A DNA stretch of 64,000 nt. Source: Chrysemys picta bellii (lineage: Eukaryota > Chordata > Testudines > Emydidae). A program made the position numbers and the translations under genes. The stretch lies in the NCBI RefSeq assembly GCF_011386835.1, contig NC_088796.1:67779468-67843467 (forward strand), given 5' to 3'. Below the pieces are notes generated by a model. It was not told where the DNA came from and ran no database searches. It saw only the letters and a program-made list of their open reading frames with translations. Position 1 is the first letter of the stretch; each line of letters opens with the position of its first letter. This document shows positions 1 to 11,757 of the stretch, piece by piece.

Positions 1-400
1 CTTTTCCAAGAAGCCATCGTATTTTCCTTTTTGCCTTAGATTTATTGGGTGAGCAAAGCAAGGCCTTACTCTTAACTCAATGGTATTTCTCTGTTGTACA
101 TAATTGTGTTAACTTTTGAACACCGCATCTCATCAGTTCCAAAATTTCAGGGCATGTTCTAGACTTCAGTGGACAGAAGGCTATTTATTTTGGTGAAAAT
201 AAAAAAACAGAAAGGGACCTAAGGGGGACACCTGGAGCCACTTCCATCTGGTTAGCAGACCCAGCAGCTTCAGCTAGATCTATAATTGTGTGTAGATGGA
301 ATAATCAGTCCACGGCATCCATTAACCCCTTCCAGCCAATAACAATCTCCTCTCAGCTCTGTCCATTCTCCTGATAGGGTTTAAAATGTTGACACCCTGA
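1..400. other. Intronic or intergenic sequence, nothing recognised
   Basis: AT-rich unique-looking sequence. I see no exon-like reading frame, repeat or RNA gene in it. Confidence 0.5.
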
Positions 401-885
401 ATGACTTATCTCCCAGACAATAAGAAAGGAAATAATAATGGTGGAGGGGAATGGGAGGGCACAGAAAGCCCCTGGCATGGGGCGGGGGAGGGGAATTGGG
501 AGACTTTGGTGTTCTGGGAGTGGGAAATGAGGGGCACACACAGACCCTGGCATGGGAGTAGAGAATGGAGGACAATGATATGTGGGGCATGGGGAACACA
601 CACAGCCCCGGCACGTAGTAGAGAGAGAGGCATGGAGAGTGGGTACCCAGAGCTCCTGTCATGGTGAGGTATGGGGATATGAGCGGGACAAAGAGAGCTC
701 CTGGTATGGTGGAAAAATGGGGGACAATGGTAGGGGGCTGAGGACATGGCATGTTGGAGGAAAATGGGAGAATGGGGGGCCTACAGAGGCGGATGGGAGG
801 GTGGCAGATGGGGAACTTGTGGGGGTGAACGGAGTAACTGAAGGAGCCCCTAGTGTGTGCAATGAGCTCAGCCTATAGAAACAAC
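400..885. repeat. Degenerate purine-rich minisatellite
   Basis: The + strand is strongly G/A-rich and repeats a loose unit of roughly 45-75 bp built around 'ctcctggcatgg' followed by a run such as 'aatggaggacaatg'. Recognisable units start near 467, 543, 603, 649 and 694. All six frames are open for long stretches because of the composition, which explains several overlapping proline- or glycine-rich reading frames. None has features of a real gene. Confidence 0.55.
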
Positions 886-889
886 CAAG

Positions 890-2019
890 TATGTGGCCCT
901 GTAGTATTGCATATAACAAAATAATTCTCGAAACCAGTTTTTCCTTTTTCCTACAATTTCTTTAGTGCAAGTTTCCTGGGGACTAAATCATGGCCATCAT
1001 TATGTGACAGAACAATGGGGAAAGAGGGAATAAGCAACCCCTCTAATTACATAGTGAAGCATATTCCTACCTCTTCCCCCCCCGTCCCATCCTCTCCCCT
1101 CCCTTCCCCCCCCGCCGCCCCCCGCCAAAGGGAATTGCAACTCTTCTGCTCAGGAGAGCGCAGGACCTGCTAGTGAGTTGCTTCCCCAGGAACAGCCTGC
1201 TAAAAGGAGCACAAAATAAATGGAACCAAGACTCTACCCTACCCCTTATGTGTTTGATGGCAGAGCTCACTGGCTACATGGGGTTGTGGGAAATATGCAG
1301 CATTGTGTCTCTGGGGAGCTCTGGGTCACATTCTGACGTTTATGTGGCTAAGGTATTCCCACTGAAGAGCGAGAATATTTGATAATGAAAGAATTTCATG
1401 TATAAAAATTGGCAGCTGTCTTCACCTGAAATGGTCTGCAGCTCTGTGTCCCTGGAAGGTCGTGGTCAGATCTAGTTGAGACTCGCCTGAGAATGTGACT
1501 TGAGCCTGTGCATATTGTATAGCCATTAACAGTACACAATAACAAGAAGTGGGATATGTTGCTATTCTTTAGCGTTGATTGAGGTATTTCTGAGTACCTA
1601 TGCATGAAAAATATAATTATTGTTAATATGAAATGCCATTACAAAATATGAATGCCATGGCAGTTGCAAGTGCTCAGCACCTCTGAGGTTTTGGCTCAAT
1701 AATCCTATAGTGTGTTAGTTAAAAACAAATGAGTGTCATATTTGTGATGAAACTGCTGACTTATTTAGAAGTTAATGGAATTCGTAATATATAGGAATAT
1801 TTTAGAAAGGCTTTTTCTTCAAAGAATGGAAAAAATCACATGGCTTGTGTATTAGTATGGTGGTTACGCAGAGATTAAAAAAAAATCTCCAAAATGTAAT
1901 TGAAATAACAAAGTAAATGAGTATTGTCAGAGTATTAATAGGGTTCTATAATTGATCTGCATGAAATACATTTGAGTAGGGCAATGTATTTAAACCATGG
2001 GAAATGAAGTTTATAATAT
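890..2019. other. Intronic sequence with a C-rich tract
   Basis: No gene seen. A pyrimidine tract of nearly pure C with some T lies at about 1070-1130. The rest is ordinary AT-rich sequence. Confidence 0.5.
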
Positions 2020-2594
2020 TGTGACAAAGTCAGGCCGGACAGCTGCAAGAGGGTTCTGGAAGGCCAATATGTCAGCACTAGAATGTTAAAGACCCTTTTT
2101 CCTGAAAGCTGAGAAGGGGTTACCTGAGGTCAATTAGGGATACCAGAATCCAATTAAGGGATGCCTGAAACCTTTTAAAACCCCTCCTCTGGTGCGAGAA
2201 AAGTGGGGGAGAGAGACAGACAAGCTGCTGCCAGGCTAGTGGCAGCAGGGAAATATGCTTCTCTGGGTGAGAGGCTATGTGCCTTCCCATAGGGGAAACA
2301 GCCAAACCTGAATGCCTGGTTCGGGAAGGACTAACATCCCGGGACAAACAGGACAACACCCTGCCTCTGTGAGGTGTCAAGAGAAGGTATCCCCCTTTCT
2401 TTTTGTGTTTGTGAGACTGTTTCCTTTTTGTTTGGTGGAGGTTCACCCCTGAGACCTACCCTGAAAATACAACCAAAGGAGCACAGAAGGGGGAAGGCAA
2501 ACACTGCCCACAGTGGGACTGATTTACCCCAGGCCTGCCACCGCCAGAGAGGGAAGTGCCAAGTCTGGTGAGACGAAGGAGGTGCCTTGCCACA
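2020..2594 (+). mobile_element. Solo LTR of an LTR retrotransposon
   Basis: A 575 bp unit begins TGTGACAAAG and ends TTGCCACA, so it has the TG...CA ends of an LTR. The four bases ATAT stand immediately on both sides (2016-2019 and 2595-2598), which is a clean target-site duplication. A TATA-like 'cttttaaaa' lies near 2173. No internal coding region is attached, so this is what is left after LTR-LTR recombination. The first ten bases equal those of the Gmr1-like LTRs at 10985 and 16218, and the 4 bp duplication also matches, so a Ty3/gypsy origin is likely but not proven. Orientation is not certain. Confidence 0.7.
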
Positions 2595-2599
2595 ATATC

Positions 2600-3435
2600 T
2601 TGTAAAGATCATTGTTTCATAAGTAAACTTTATAATTTAGAGTTTGTTAAAGATTAAAACTCTGTAGTATTTTGACTAATTATTGAGTGCTACTCAAATG
2701 CACAAATTTTAGCCAGATTATTTTTCTGCATAGTAAAACAATCATGAATATCTATCCTCTAGGTATGAATAAATACAAAACAAACACTAGCTTCTAATCC
2801 TGTAGGCACAAGTCCTATAAAGAAACTAGATTTTTATGTAACCAACAGAACACTTTTTGAGAACTTTTGTAGGTTCTGAGATTGGTCCATAAGATAGTTA
2901 AGATCTTTATGTTTTAGAGAAATGCATGCTCATGAAAGCAAAAGACTGCTATTACTGGCTACAGCCATTGACCATATGAGCACAGTGCAACTGTATGCAT
3001 GCCATGGCTCTGCCAATGTAATTAATATAAATTTTCAGACAAATAATCATTTGTGCTAAAATTCCTGAAACTTTCAGGATTCACAAATATTTTCATGATT
3101 TTCAGCAGCTGCCCAGATATTTGCAAACAATGAATAACGACCTCACGGATAATAGTGAAGTGAACTCTGCTATTATTTATGGAGGAAAAAAATTAATCAT
3201 CTTGTATTTGATCAGCTCTGATATTTGGACATTTTATTCTGTTTAATAGTTCTAGTTATTTTATTTTAACCGCAAACAAATATAAATACTGTAAATATGC
3301 ATTTGGGCCTAGTCCTGTGAGGAACTGAATGCCTCCTGCCAGGTGTTTGGATGCCACAGTTCCCCATTATTTCTTTAGGAGTTGTGGGTACTTATCACCT
3401 CGCTGAGTTGATCCCTAGATAAATACATGTATACA
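2600..3435. other. Intronic sequence, nothing recognised
   Basis: AT-rich sequence without a reading frame or repeat that I recognise. Confidence 0.5.
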
Positions 3436-3439
3436 AAAA

Positions 3440-3720
3440 AACTTACTGAAATGACATTAAAGGAATATTATTTAGGTTGCACAGTCAAATAATTGAAAGT
3501 TAGGAAATGCCAGATATAAGTTTCTCCGTGCAACTTTAATTCTGCCTCACTGTGCATTCATTGTGCACACTGAATAAGGCAGGGGTTCTCTGGGAAAAAT
3601 AGGATGTGATAATGTAATTAAAGACTGTATCTTAATGCATATGCGTAAGCGGCAGAATTAAAGTTGCACAGGCATTTCCTTTACTGCGTAATCTAAATTA
3701 CACTCTTTCAAATGCATATT
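3440..3720. repeat. Imperfect foldback (MITE-like) repeat
   Basis: The stretch 'gtgcaactttaattctgcc' near 3529 recurs inverted near 3650 (complement of 'ggcagaattaaagttgcac'). The word 'ggaaatgcc' also appears near 3506 and inverted near 3672. The two arms enclose about 100 bp. This is the form of a small non-autonomous DNA transposon; its family is not identified. Confidence 0.5.
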
Positions 3721-3724
3721 TTGT

Positions 3725-4700
3725 AATTTCCATTTTTTAAAGAAAAAGATAAAAACAAATTCTGTTACTTACAACTGTAATAACCTTCTTCCCTCATCAT
3801 GCATCACCAGCAACACAGACCTCTTCCACTTGAGCTACAGACTAGCTACATTGACTGGCAGCAGGAGAAGGTTTTTATCCCAATGCAGTGGGTAATAGAC
3901 TGGTGGGTCCAGAGTGTGGCTGAGGGAAATCTGGCCCAGCCCTTTTCTCCTCCAAGGGAGTTGGGGAAACTCAAATCCTATGTATTGCCCCAAAATGGGG
4001 GATGGGCCATTGAGGCTGTCTGCTAGGGGCAGGGATGGCTGAGGGAACGTTATGTTCAGTTATTATTTTGTCATGTTAGCAAAATCTTCCTGAAGAAAGC
4101 AAGTGAGAAAGGGGAAATGGCAGTTTTTATATATCAGCTAAACCTGAATAGAATAGCCTTGGGCAAAGCAAAGGCACTTCTTTTGTCCCAGGTCTTTCCC
4201 CGTGCTGAATTTCAAAAACCTGCAGCAAATAGTGGAAGTGTTATAGCTTTGTAAAAGAGGGTTGCAAAAATCCTTTATAATGGAAAGTGTTAGTCTGCCT
4301 AAATACATGGGTCGCAACCAGCTCTCCCTATAAAAATGGATTCTGGGAGAAATCACCTGCCTTCATATGTGATTTAAGCATTCTAATAGCCCACACTGAG
4401 TTTTCTGAATGCAATTTTATCGAACATTTTATTTTTGAGATAACAAATATATCTGTCTGCATTTTTAACATAGCATAATCTCTACTAGGTCTTTTATTTC
4501 AGTTAAAGAATTCATCCATTACCTTTATGTGGAAGCATGGTCAGCATATTGATGGAGTATTTCCTGTTTTCTATATTTTTTTAAATATTTTAAATAGAGA
4601 CTAGCTTTTGAGGCTAAGAGCAATGATATATTGGAAGGCTGGTGAAATTATCAGACTGAATTGATGTAAAAGGCTAGAATGTTATTTTACAGTCGGATAA
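3725..4700. other. Intronic sequence, nothing recognised
   Basis: No gene or repeat recognised. Short open frames here have no conserved motif and no splice context. Confidence 0.45.
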
Positions 4701-4771
4701 CTTTATCTGAAAGAAGAACGAGGAGTACTTGTGGCACCTTAGAGACTAACAAAATTTATTTGAGCATAAGC

Positions 4772-4799
4772 TTTCGTGGGCTAAAGACCACTTCATCAG
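4772..4799 (-). ncRNA. Hammerhead-ribozyme-like core (left arm)
   Basis: Read on the - strand, the order is CTGATGA (4799-4793), a stem II that can pair GUGG/CCAC plus two further pairs around one mismatch, and then GAAA (4775-4772). These are the two invariant strands of the hammerhead core in the right order and spacing. The bases after GAAA are GCTTATGC, which could only form a very short stem III. Penelope-like elements are known to carry minimal hammerheads. Activity is not shown. Confidence 0.5.
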
Positions 4800-5109
4800 A
4801 TGCATTCAGTGGAAAATACAATAGGAAGATATGTATGTATGTGTGTGTGTGTATATGTATATATCTATACACAGAGAACATTAAAAAATGGGTGTTGCCA
4901 TACCAACTCTAATGAGACTAATCGAATAAGGTGGGCTATTAGCAGGAGAAAAAAAACTTTTGTAGTGATTTGTCTCATTAGAGTTGGTATGGCAACACCC
5001 ATTTTTTTTCATGTTCTGTGTGTGTGTGTGTATTTTATTTTTATATATATATAATATACACACACACACACATAAACATCTTCCTACTGAATTTTCCACT
5101 GCATGCAAC

Positions 5110-5138
5110 TGATGAAGTGAGCTTTAGCCCACAAAAAC
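5110..5138 (+). ncRNA. Degenerate hammerhead-like core (right arm)
   Basis: The right arm repeats CTGATGA followed by a near-palindromic stem II ending AGCCCAC. The second core strand reads CAAAAA where the left arm has CGAAAG, so the essential G of GAAA is lost. Stem II carries a different single mismatch from the left arm, showing independent decay. Confidence 0.45.
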
Positions 5139-5244
5139 TTATGCTCAAATAAATTTATTATTCTCTAAGGTGCCACAAGTATTCCTCGTTCTTTTTGCTG
5201 ATACAGACTAACACGGCTACCACTCTGAAATTTATCTGAAAGGT

Positions 5245-7140
5245 GATATAATTTTAATATATTTTTCTATCCATTTGTTTATTTAATAAAAGTGATGTAA
5301 ATCTTTCTTCAGGTGCATTTTTTTTTAAACAGGACATGTAAGCAGTGTGTAGACTGCTTTGTTTTTTTGAAAGCCCACCATGTCTTTCAATGTATACTGA
5401 TGTTCCCTGACTTTTTCTTTAAATCTTGATTTTTTTTTCCTAAGCAACTCTTTGTGATATAAACGGTCACATGATGCAATTTTAGCCAGGAAGAATCTAG
5501 TCAGGCATATTATAGAAACTGGAATAAATGTTTGCATTTTTAAGCAGTCCACTAAAATCATTAAATCATTTATTTACAACTTTGCTATGAACTGTTAGGC
5601 ATGTAAAGATTTATAAGAAAGTGTGCTGTATGGCAGACTCTTCCTCTAATATCATTTGTTTTTCGTTAGCTTCTCAACATTTATACACAATTGTCTTTGT
5701 ATTGTACTGTATGTGATTACTGCAACAACAGCGTATATCAGATACTTTTTACTCTGCTGTTGTGTGTACTAATCAAAGATATTTTCACATTTAGGTCATA
5801 CATTGCCGTTGCATGTGCATTGTTTGATTGTTGGGTGTATTCTAGCAATTGCTGACATGAACATCTTAAGAGTGGGAGGGAAGGGACACATGAATGTTTT
5901 TGTAAAACTTAGATATCACTTCTCATTATTTGCCAAAGTATCTGTATATGTAAGTCAATTTTTGTTGTTGTTTTAGTATGGGAAGTTCCAAATTCAGCAC
6001 AGTAACGTCTTTCAGTTTAAGACTTAACTTATTTCCTTTTCATAAAGGATGGCTGCATGAAATGAACTTCAGTTCTGAAGTTGTGATAGCACAAAAGGTC
6101 TTCAAAGCAAAAATTAAGTTTGCACAAGCATTTCCCCTTGAATGTCTTTATCAGATGAATCCTACCTAGATTACTTTTTTCTTCACCTGTCAAATGCCAA
6201 CATTTAAGAGCAGCAGCAATATTATCGTATCTGCATGGTCTATTTATCAATTTGAAACAGGCAGAGATTTGTACCAAAGGTTTTTTTCTATCTATCCAAG
6301 GCCCTGGCCAGCACAGAAAATTAATAGATGAGTGGGATACTTTTTAATCTGAGCTGCACTGTCTCCTATACAATCTTCTTGCTTAGGTCCACCAGTTCTT
6401 CTGGGCTCTGAGGCTTCTGTTGTAACCACTGGACCACACAGAGTCTCTGAAGTAAAATTAGATGGTTGAAGGAAGTGGCAGTGAGATACAAAATATTTCA
6501 CTTCCTTGTAGGAAGACAGTAGTCACCAAGAATGCACTTGTATCCTGTAATTAATCACTATAAAGCACAATTAGTGCTGGTTCTTTCTGCACACAGGACC
6601 TCTCCTCCTATCTGTCCCCTCCACCAAAGGTGTAGAAGTTTGCTGCTTTGATGTTCCCAGTTAGCTTGAGGAGCTAAAATACACAAATTTGTTCATGAAT
6701 TTGAGTGTGCTTTATGGTAATCCATTAGGGGCTAAACAAGGAGGAAAAGAACATGATGTACTCTTCAAAGCTCTATCCACAGCATTCAACTAATCTTCTT
6801 CAACACAGCACATCATATACATGTGGAAAAAAGCAGAGAAGAGTTAAAAGGGACAGGTTTTGTTTGTTTGTTCGTTTTTGTTTTAATCCTTCTAGCAGTG
6901 TGTCTTGCACTGTAAATCTGCTAATCTCAGCACGATAAATTTTGACCTGCGATTTTAGGCATAAATACATAACATCTATGGATTTTTGTCTTATTAAGTA
7001 ATGCAGTAGTTCTCAAGTTGTGATCCATGTATATACTATGGCCCACAAATGAAAAATTTTGAGAACCAAACATGAGAATACTGGAGGGGAACTAGTCCAC
7101 AAGCACATCTTTACCTTTCAAGAAGTGGTCTGCACAATAA
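5245..7140. other. Intronic sequence, nothing recognised
   Basis: AT-rich sequence. I looked for FER exons and found none. Open frames near 5325-5561 and 6029-6277 lack conserved motifs. Confidence 0.45.
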
Positions 7141-7694
7141 AATGATGGGAACAAAGAATGGAATTTTGGACCAGTCAGCCTAACTTCGATATCTGGAAAA
7201 TACTGGAACAAATTATTAAGCAATCAGTTTTTCAGCACCTAGAAGACAATAGAGTTATTAGGAAGAACCAGCATGGATTCATCAAGAACAAATTATGCCA
7301 AACCAACCTAACTTCCTTCTTTAACAGGGTTACTGGCCAAGTGGATAGTGGGGAAGCTGTAGACATGATATATCTTGATTTTAGTTAGGTTTTTGATACA
7401 GTCCCCCATGACATTCTCAGGACAGGATTGGAATTTAAAATGACCTTGGCAAATTGAAGAATTGATCAGAAATCATCAAGATGAAATTCAGTAAAGACAA
7501 GTGCAAAGTATTACTCTTGGGAAGAAAAAAAATCAAATGCACATTTACAAAATGGAGAATAACTGGCTAAGCAGTAGTATTGAAAACTATCTAGGGGATA
7601 TTGTGGAACACAAATTGATTGTGAGTCATCAATTTGATGCAGTTGCGAAAAAAGCTGCTATTCTGGGGTGTATTAACCGGAGTGCCATATATAA

Positions 7695-8384
7695 GGCTGT
7701 GTCTATGTTTATGGCAACATGTAAGGTTCATGTAGCAACATGCGGCAGTGAAAGGCAGGCTGCATCCATACTGCAGTGTGTAGCTACACGCGGCAGTGAA
7801 AGGCTTTGGCACAAGACACACAGCAGGGAAAGGCTTTGGCTGTTCCTTTTCCTGCTGCCTCCTCCTTGTCAGATCCTTTTCCCCACTGTCTCTTTCCTGC
7901 CAGAGCATTTCTCCGCAGTAGGGATAGGCTCTGGCAGTGAAATAGTAATCTGCTAAAAATAGCAGTGTAGATGTGGGTCCGGGCCAGCTCCAGGCACCAG
8001 CTTACCAATCAGGTGCTTGGGGCGGCCACTTCGGAGAGGGGCGGCACGTCCAGCTGTTCGGCAGCAATTCGGCGGACGGTCCCTCACTCCTGCTTGGAGC
8101 GAAGGACCTTCTGCCGAATTGCCACCGCAGATCGCGATCGCGGCTTTTTTGTTTGTTTGTTTGTTTGGCTGCTTGGGGCAGCCAAAACCCTGGAGCCGGC
8201 CCTGATGTGGGTGGCACTTTTGGGGTATATAGAGAGCTGTGTAGGGTATATCATCTACAGTACTGACGTGTCTGTACATTGCTTGCCTAAGCAGTGCCTC
8301 ATCATCCATACAGCTATTTATACCTATGCTAGCTGGGCATGCAGTGTCTGTACTCTACATGCTATTGCAAGTGTAGACGTACCC
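7695..8384. mobile_element. Harbinger-type MITE inserted in CR1
   Basis: Inserted between TAA at 7692-7694 and TAA at 8385-8387. The ends are imperfect inverted repeats: GGCTGTGTCTATG on the left and, read inward from the right, GGGTACGTCTACACT. A 3 bp TWA duplication and GTCTACAC-type ends are the marks of PIF/Harbinger. Removing it rejoins two parts of the CR1 copy. It has no transposase gene and contains a further insertion. Confidence 0.65.
7979..8204. mobile_element. 226 bp hAT MITE nested inside the Harbinger MITE
   Basis: The unit has inverted ends, CCGGGCCAGCTCCAGG on the left and CAGGGCCGGCTCCAGG read inward from the right. An exact 8 bp duplication ATGTGGGT stands at 7971-7978 and 8205-8212. 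Eight-base duplications are diagnostic for hAT elements. The interior is GC-rich and includes a GTTT run near 8150. Confidence 0.8.
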
Positions 8385-8944
8385 TAAGAGATAGGAGGTA
8401 ATTGTCCCACTCTACTGAGGTCTCAGCTGGAGTACTGTGTCCCAGTTTTGGACACCATGTTTCAAGGAAGATGTGGACAGGGGAGAGCACCAGAAATGAT
8501 AAAAGGTTTAGAAACCCTGACCTATGAGGAAAGGGTTAAAAAAAAAAAAAGTGGGCATGTTTAGTCTTGAGAAAAGAAGACTGAGGGGGGGGCTGATAGT
8601 CTTCAAATATATTGAGGGCTGTTACAAAGAGGACAGTAATCAGTTGTTCTGCATGTCCATTGAAGGTAGGAGAAGTAGTAATGGGCTTAATCTGCAGTCA
8701 GAGAAGTTTAGGTTCAATACTAGGAAACTCTTTCTGACTTTAAGGGTAGTTAAGTAAGATATGGAATAGACTTCTAAGGGAGGTTGTGAAATTCCTATCA
8801 TTGGAGGTTTTTATGCACAGGTTAGACAAACACCGGTCAGGGATGGTCGAAGTATACTTGGTCCTGCCTCCATGTGGGTGGGGGAACTAGATTGACCTCA
8901 CAAGGTCCCTTCTAGCCTTACCTTTCTATGATTCTCTGATAGGA

Positions 8945-10980
8945 GGTCCCCAAATGATGTCCCAATCACTGATCAATACAGAAGAGATTTTACTGTCTGA
9001 TTAGAACAAATCTGATAATTTCTTAGGAATCAGATTGGTCCAAAAGAATCTAAAAATTGAATATTTTTCACATACTCCATCACCTTAAAAAAAAAACAAA
9101 ACTCAGCTGCAAAATTAAGAGACAAATGAAAACAAGCAGAATATGTTCAGGATGATCTTAAATGTTGTCAAGGAGATGAAGCAAAGCGACAAAAGCCAAG
9201 TATTCTGTTAGGTACAAGAAAATAGTAAAACAGTCTGTGTTGTAACCTACAGATGAAGGTGTAAAAATGTCTTCTCTCTTCTTAGTTTGTGTGTCTCAGC
9301 CATAAAAATTATTTTAATATCTTTTTGTCTTTAACACAGACTGCAAAATGGTGGTCGTATTTGTTCTGCTACAGGATCCCAGCCCCCTCCACTTATGGAA
9401 GCAAAGGGGACAGTACAGTCAAAAGAAAGGGGGCGGGGAAGTCTGCAGCAGATTGAGAAATAATATTTTTTAATTATCTCCCTTAATCCATTTGATAAAA
9501 GAAAAGCTTCCTATTTTTCACCCTCTGTCCAGATGAGAAAATGTAGAGGTTCAGATTTTAAAATATATCTAATTTAAGAAAAGCAAATAAAGTATGCACT
9601 TTAAAATCCTAAATAAGACTACTGAATTGATTGTAAATTGTCCTACAGCCAGGATACATTTTTGAATTTAGCAAAATTAGATCAGGTTTTGGATTTTGGC
9701 TGAGAATAAGCTTGTTTTAAAAAAACTTCTTAGAAAGCAGAACTTGTTCTCAGTTAATCCATGACCATTTACAATACATTGCAGCTCTTAATTTTAGATT
9801 AACATTGGTGGCACAAAGGAGCCTTTAAATCAACACTAAATATCAGAAAAAAGAGAATCCGAAAGACTTTAAATCAATTCAGTTTAATTCTGGTCAGTTA
9901 ATGATGTTGCTGTCACCTCTAGATTAGATTGTTCTACATGTTCCACAGTACGACCATTATAAAACTGAAGTTAATGCTCAGTGCAGCCACTTGATTATTA
10001 AGCAGTGCAATATAAAAAATTAGCACATTATACCCCTAATCTGTAATCTGCACTGGCTGTCAATATGTTTACAACCTGGAATATTTTGAGATTGGTTTAC
10101 CTGAGAGACCACCTTATTTTCTCTGTTGCAGCTGTGATTAGTGCTGCTGCTCAAACTTGACCTCTCTCATTTTGAGGGAGGAAACAGGTAAGGAGGTCCT
10201 TGACTTTGGAATTTGTTTTCTGTTGGTGCATGAAGGCTAGATTTGCTATTTTACCAGGCATGCTACAAAACCCACCTTTTACTCTTGACATTCAGGGAGA
10301 AAATGGATTGATGGGATGGCAAAAGACTGGTTTAGATTTGGGTTTGTTTCATTAGTAATGGACAGATCCATGGTGTAAGTGTGATGATAAATTTTCATAT
10401 AAGATATTATTGCTGATGGTATTTGCGTGGTGCCTAGAGTATCATATGCTGGAAGAATCTAAAGAAATAAACAGAAATAAATAATCCCTCTGCATAACCA
10501 TACCTATTAGTATTAAAATACAGCTCTGGACATGTTTCAACAAAAGGTGTTTGTATCAATCCAAATGTGTCCCAGTGCAGTCAGCAGCTATTGCAGCCAT
10601 TTAATGCATATGCTGTTCTGTAATAGAATGTTTGCATGACTGGTCTTCAGTACTGTACTGACACTATAATTGATGTTTGGTTGTTTTATTATACTACAGG
10701 ATATTACTTGAGAAATACGTGAAACTGCACACAGTAGGTTTAATAAATGCGAACACATTGCCAGTTCATCTGTAGAAAAACTGGTTCTTTTTACAATGTA
10801 CTGGAAGGGAAACGATTTTGTTGGATTAAGTCAGAATTAGGTTTGTTGTTTTTTTATATTGCAAAAGGAAGTCTCCTTATCCTTATCTCCTTGTTTTGAC
10901 TAAGGTCATTTTTAAAATCAGCAATAGCAGATATCAGATCCTGAGCTTTATGAAAATAGTGCCTGTTGTGCTCTATTTAC
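8945..10980. other. Intronic sequence, nothing recognised
   Basis: AT-rich sequence with no exon, repeat family or RNA gene that I can name. Confidence 0.45.
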
Positions 10981-10984
10981 ATGT

Positions 10985-11652
10985 TGTGACAAAGTTCCTC
11001 CTCTATCTTGGTGGGTGCTGCGCTTATTGGAGGATTTTCTTGCCTCAGAGATTCACCATGTGGGTTGGAGAACAGCCCAGAGACCTTCCCCCTCTGGAAG
11101 AACCTACAGTCCAGGTCAATTGGGAGGTTTAGGGAGAACCCGGGCCCGCCCTCTACTCCGGGTTCCAGCCCAGGGCCCTGTGGACTGCAGCTATCTCTAG
11201 TGCCTCCTGTAACAGCTGCATGACAGCTACAACTCCCTGGGCTACTTCCCCATGGCCTCCTCCAAACACCTTCCTTATTCTCACCACAGGACCTTCCTCC
11301 TGGTGTCTGATAATGCTTGTGCTCCTCAGTCCTCCAGCAGCACACCCTCTCACTCTCAGCTCCTCGCACCTCTTGCTCCCAGCTCCTCACACTCTCACCA
11401 CAAACTGAAGTGAGCTCCTTGTAAAACCCAGGTGCCCTGATTAGCCTGCCTTAATTGATTCTAGCAGCTTCTTCTTAATTGGCTCCAGGTGTCCTAATTA
11501 GCCTGCCTGCCTTAACTGGTTCTAGCAGGTTCCTGATTACTCTAGTGCAGCCCCTGCTCTGGTCACTCAGGGAACAGAAAACTACTCATCCAGTGACCAG
11601 TATATTTGCCCTGTACCAGACTCCTGTACCCCACTGGTCTGGGTCTGTCACA
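10985..11652 (-). repeat. 3' LTR of the Gmr1-like element
   Basis: Starts TGTGACAAAG and ends CTGTCACA on the + strand, 668 bp. It aligns end to end with the copy at 16218. By eye the two differ at about two dozen positions, most of them in the first 250 bp. Confidence 0.93.
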
Positions 11653-11672
11653 TATCCCTTCCCCCTGCTCAA
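11653..11672 (-). promoter_or_regulatory. Polypurine tract
   Basis: On the - strand the bases just before the 3' LTR are purine-rich, including AGGGGGAAGGGATA. This is the expected position and composition for the plus-strand primer of a retrotransposon. Confidence 0.75.
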
Positions 11673-11757
11673 CGCCAAGGGGTTTGGCAACTTGGGACGC
11701 CAGACAGTGCACACGTGACAAGCCATCGGTGTTGCCATGACGGCTCCCTGCTTTGTG

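Larger units (their letters stand above)
4714..5230. mobile_element. Inverted Penelope-like terminal repeats with 12 bp duplication
   Basis: Two arms of the same sequence face each other: the left arm (about 4714-4945) is the reverse complement of the right arm (about 4950-5200). They share segments such as 'cttgtggcacc', 'gcataagcttt' and the block reading 'ttggtatggcaacaccca', and both carry TG/CA microsatellite runs. The right arm ends with 'actaacacggctacca', an ending common in reptile repeats. The insertion is bounded by TTTATCTGAAAG at 4702-4713 and again at 5231-5242. A 12 bp duplication points to target-primed retrotransposition rather than a cut-and-paste transposon. Hammerhead-like cores in both arms and the inverted arrangement fit Penelope-like elements; that family call is inference. 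Confidence 0.6.
7145..8940 (+). mobile_element. CR1-family LINE fragment, interrupted
   Basis: The sequence runs through the reverse-transcriptase region to the 3' end. Translation near 7373 gives IYLDFS, the motif around the first catalytic Asp, followed at once by a stop. Further on are CR1 phrases: a frame near 7616-7680 like other CR1 C-termini, 'cagctggagtactgtgtcccag' split across short words near 8426, and 'ttctatgattctct' at 8925, the CR1 3' tail. A large internal deletion follows the RT motif. The LINE is split at 7695-8384 by a later insertion. Confidence 0.8.

Noticed and set aside
381..752. Long overlapping frames on both strands at 353-919
   Set aside because: They lie in a degenerate purine-rich tandem repeat. 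Open frames on both strands with Pro, Gly and Ser bias are a composition effect.
6300..6510. Possible tRNA-derived SINE with 'gtaaccactggaccac'
   Set aside because: Only one short word resembles a tRNA-type head or tail; no A and B boxes at the right spacing.
10977..11408. Frames of up to 140 codons inside both Gmr1-like LTRs
   Set aside because: LTR sequence, open by composition. The two LTRs do not preserve one frame as a gene would.
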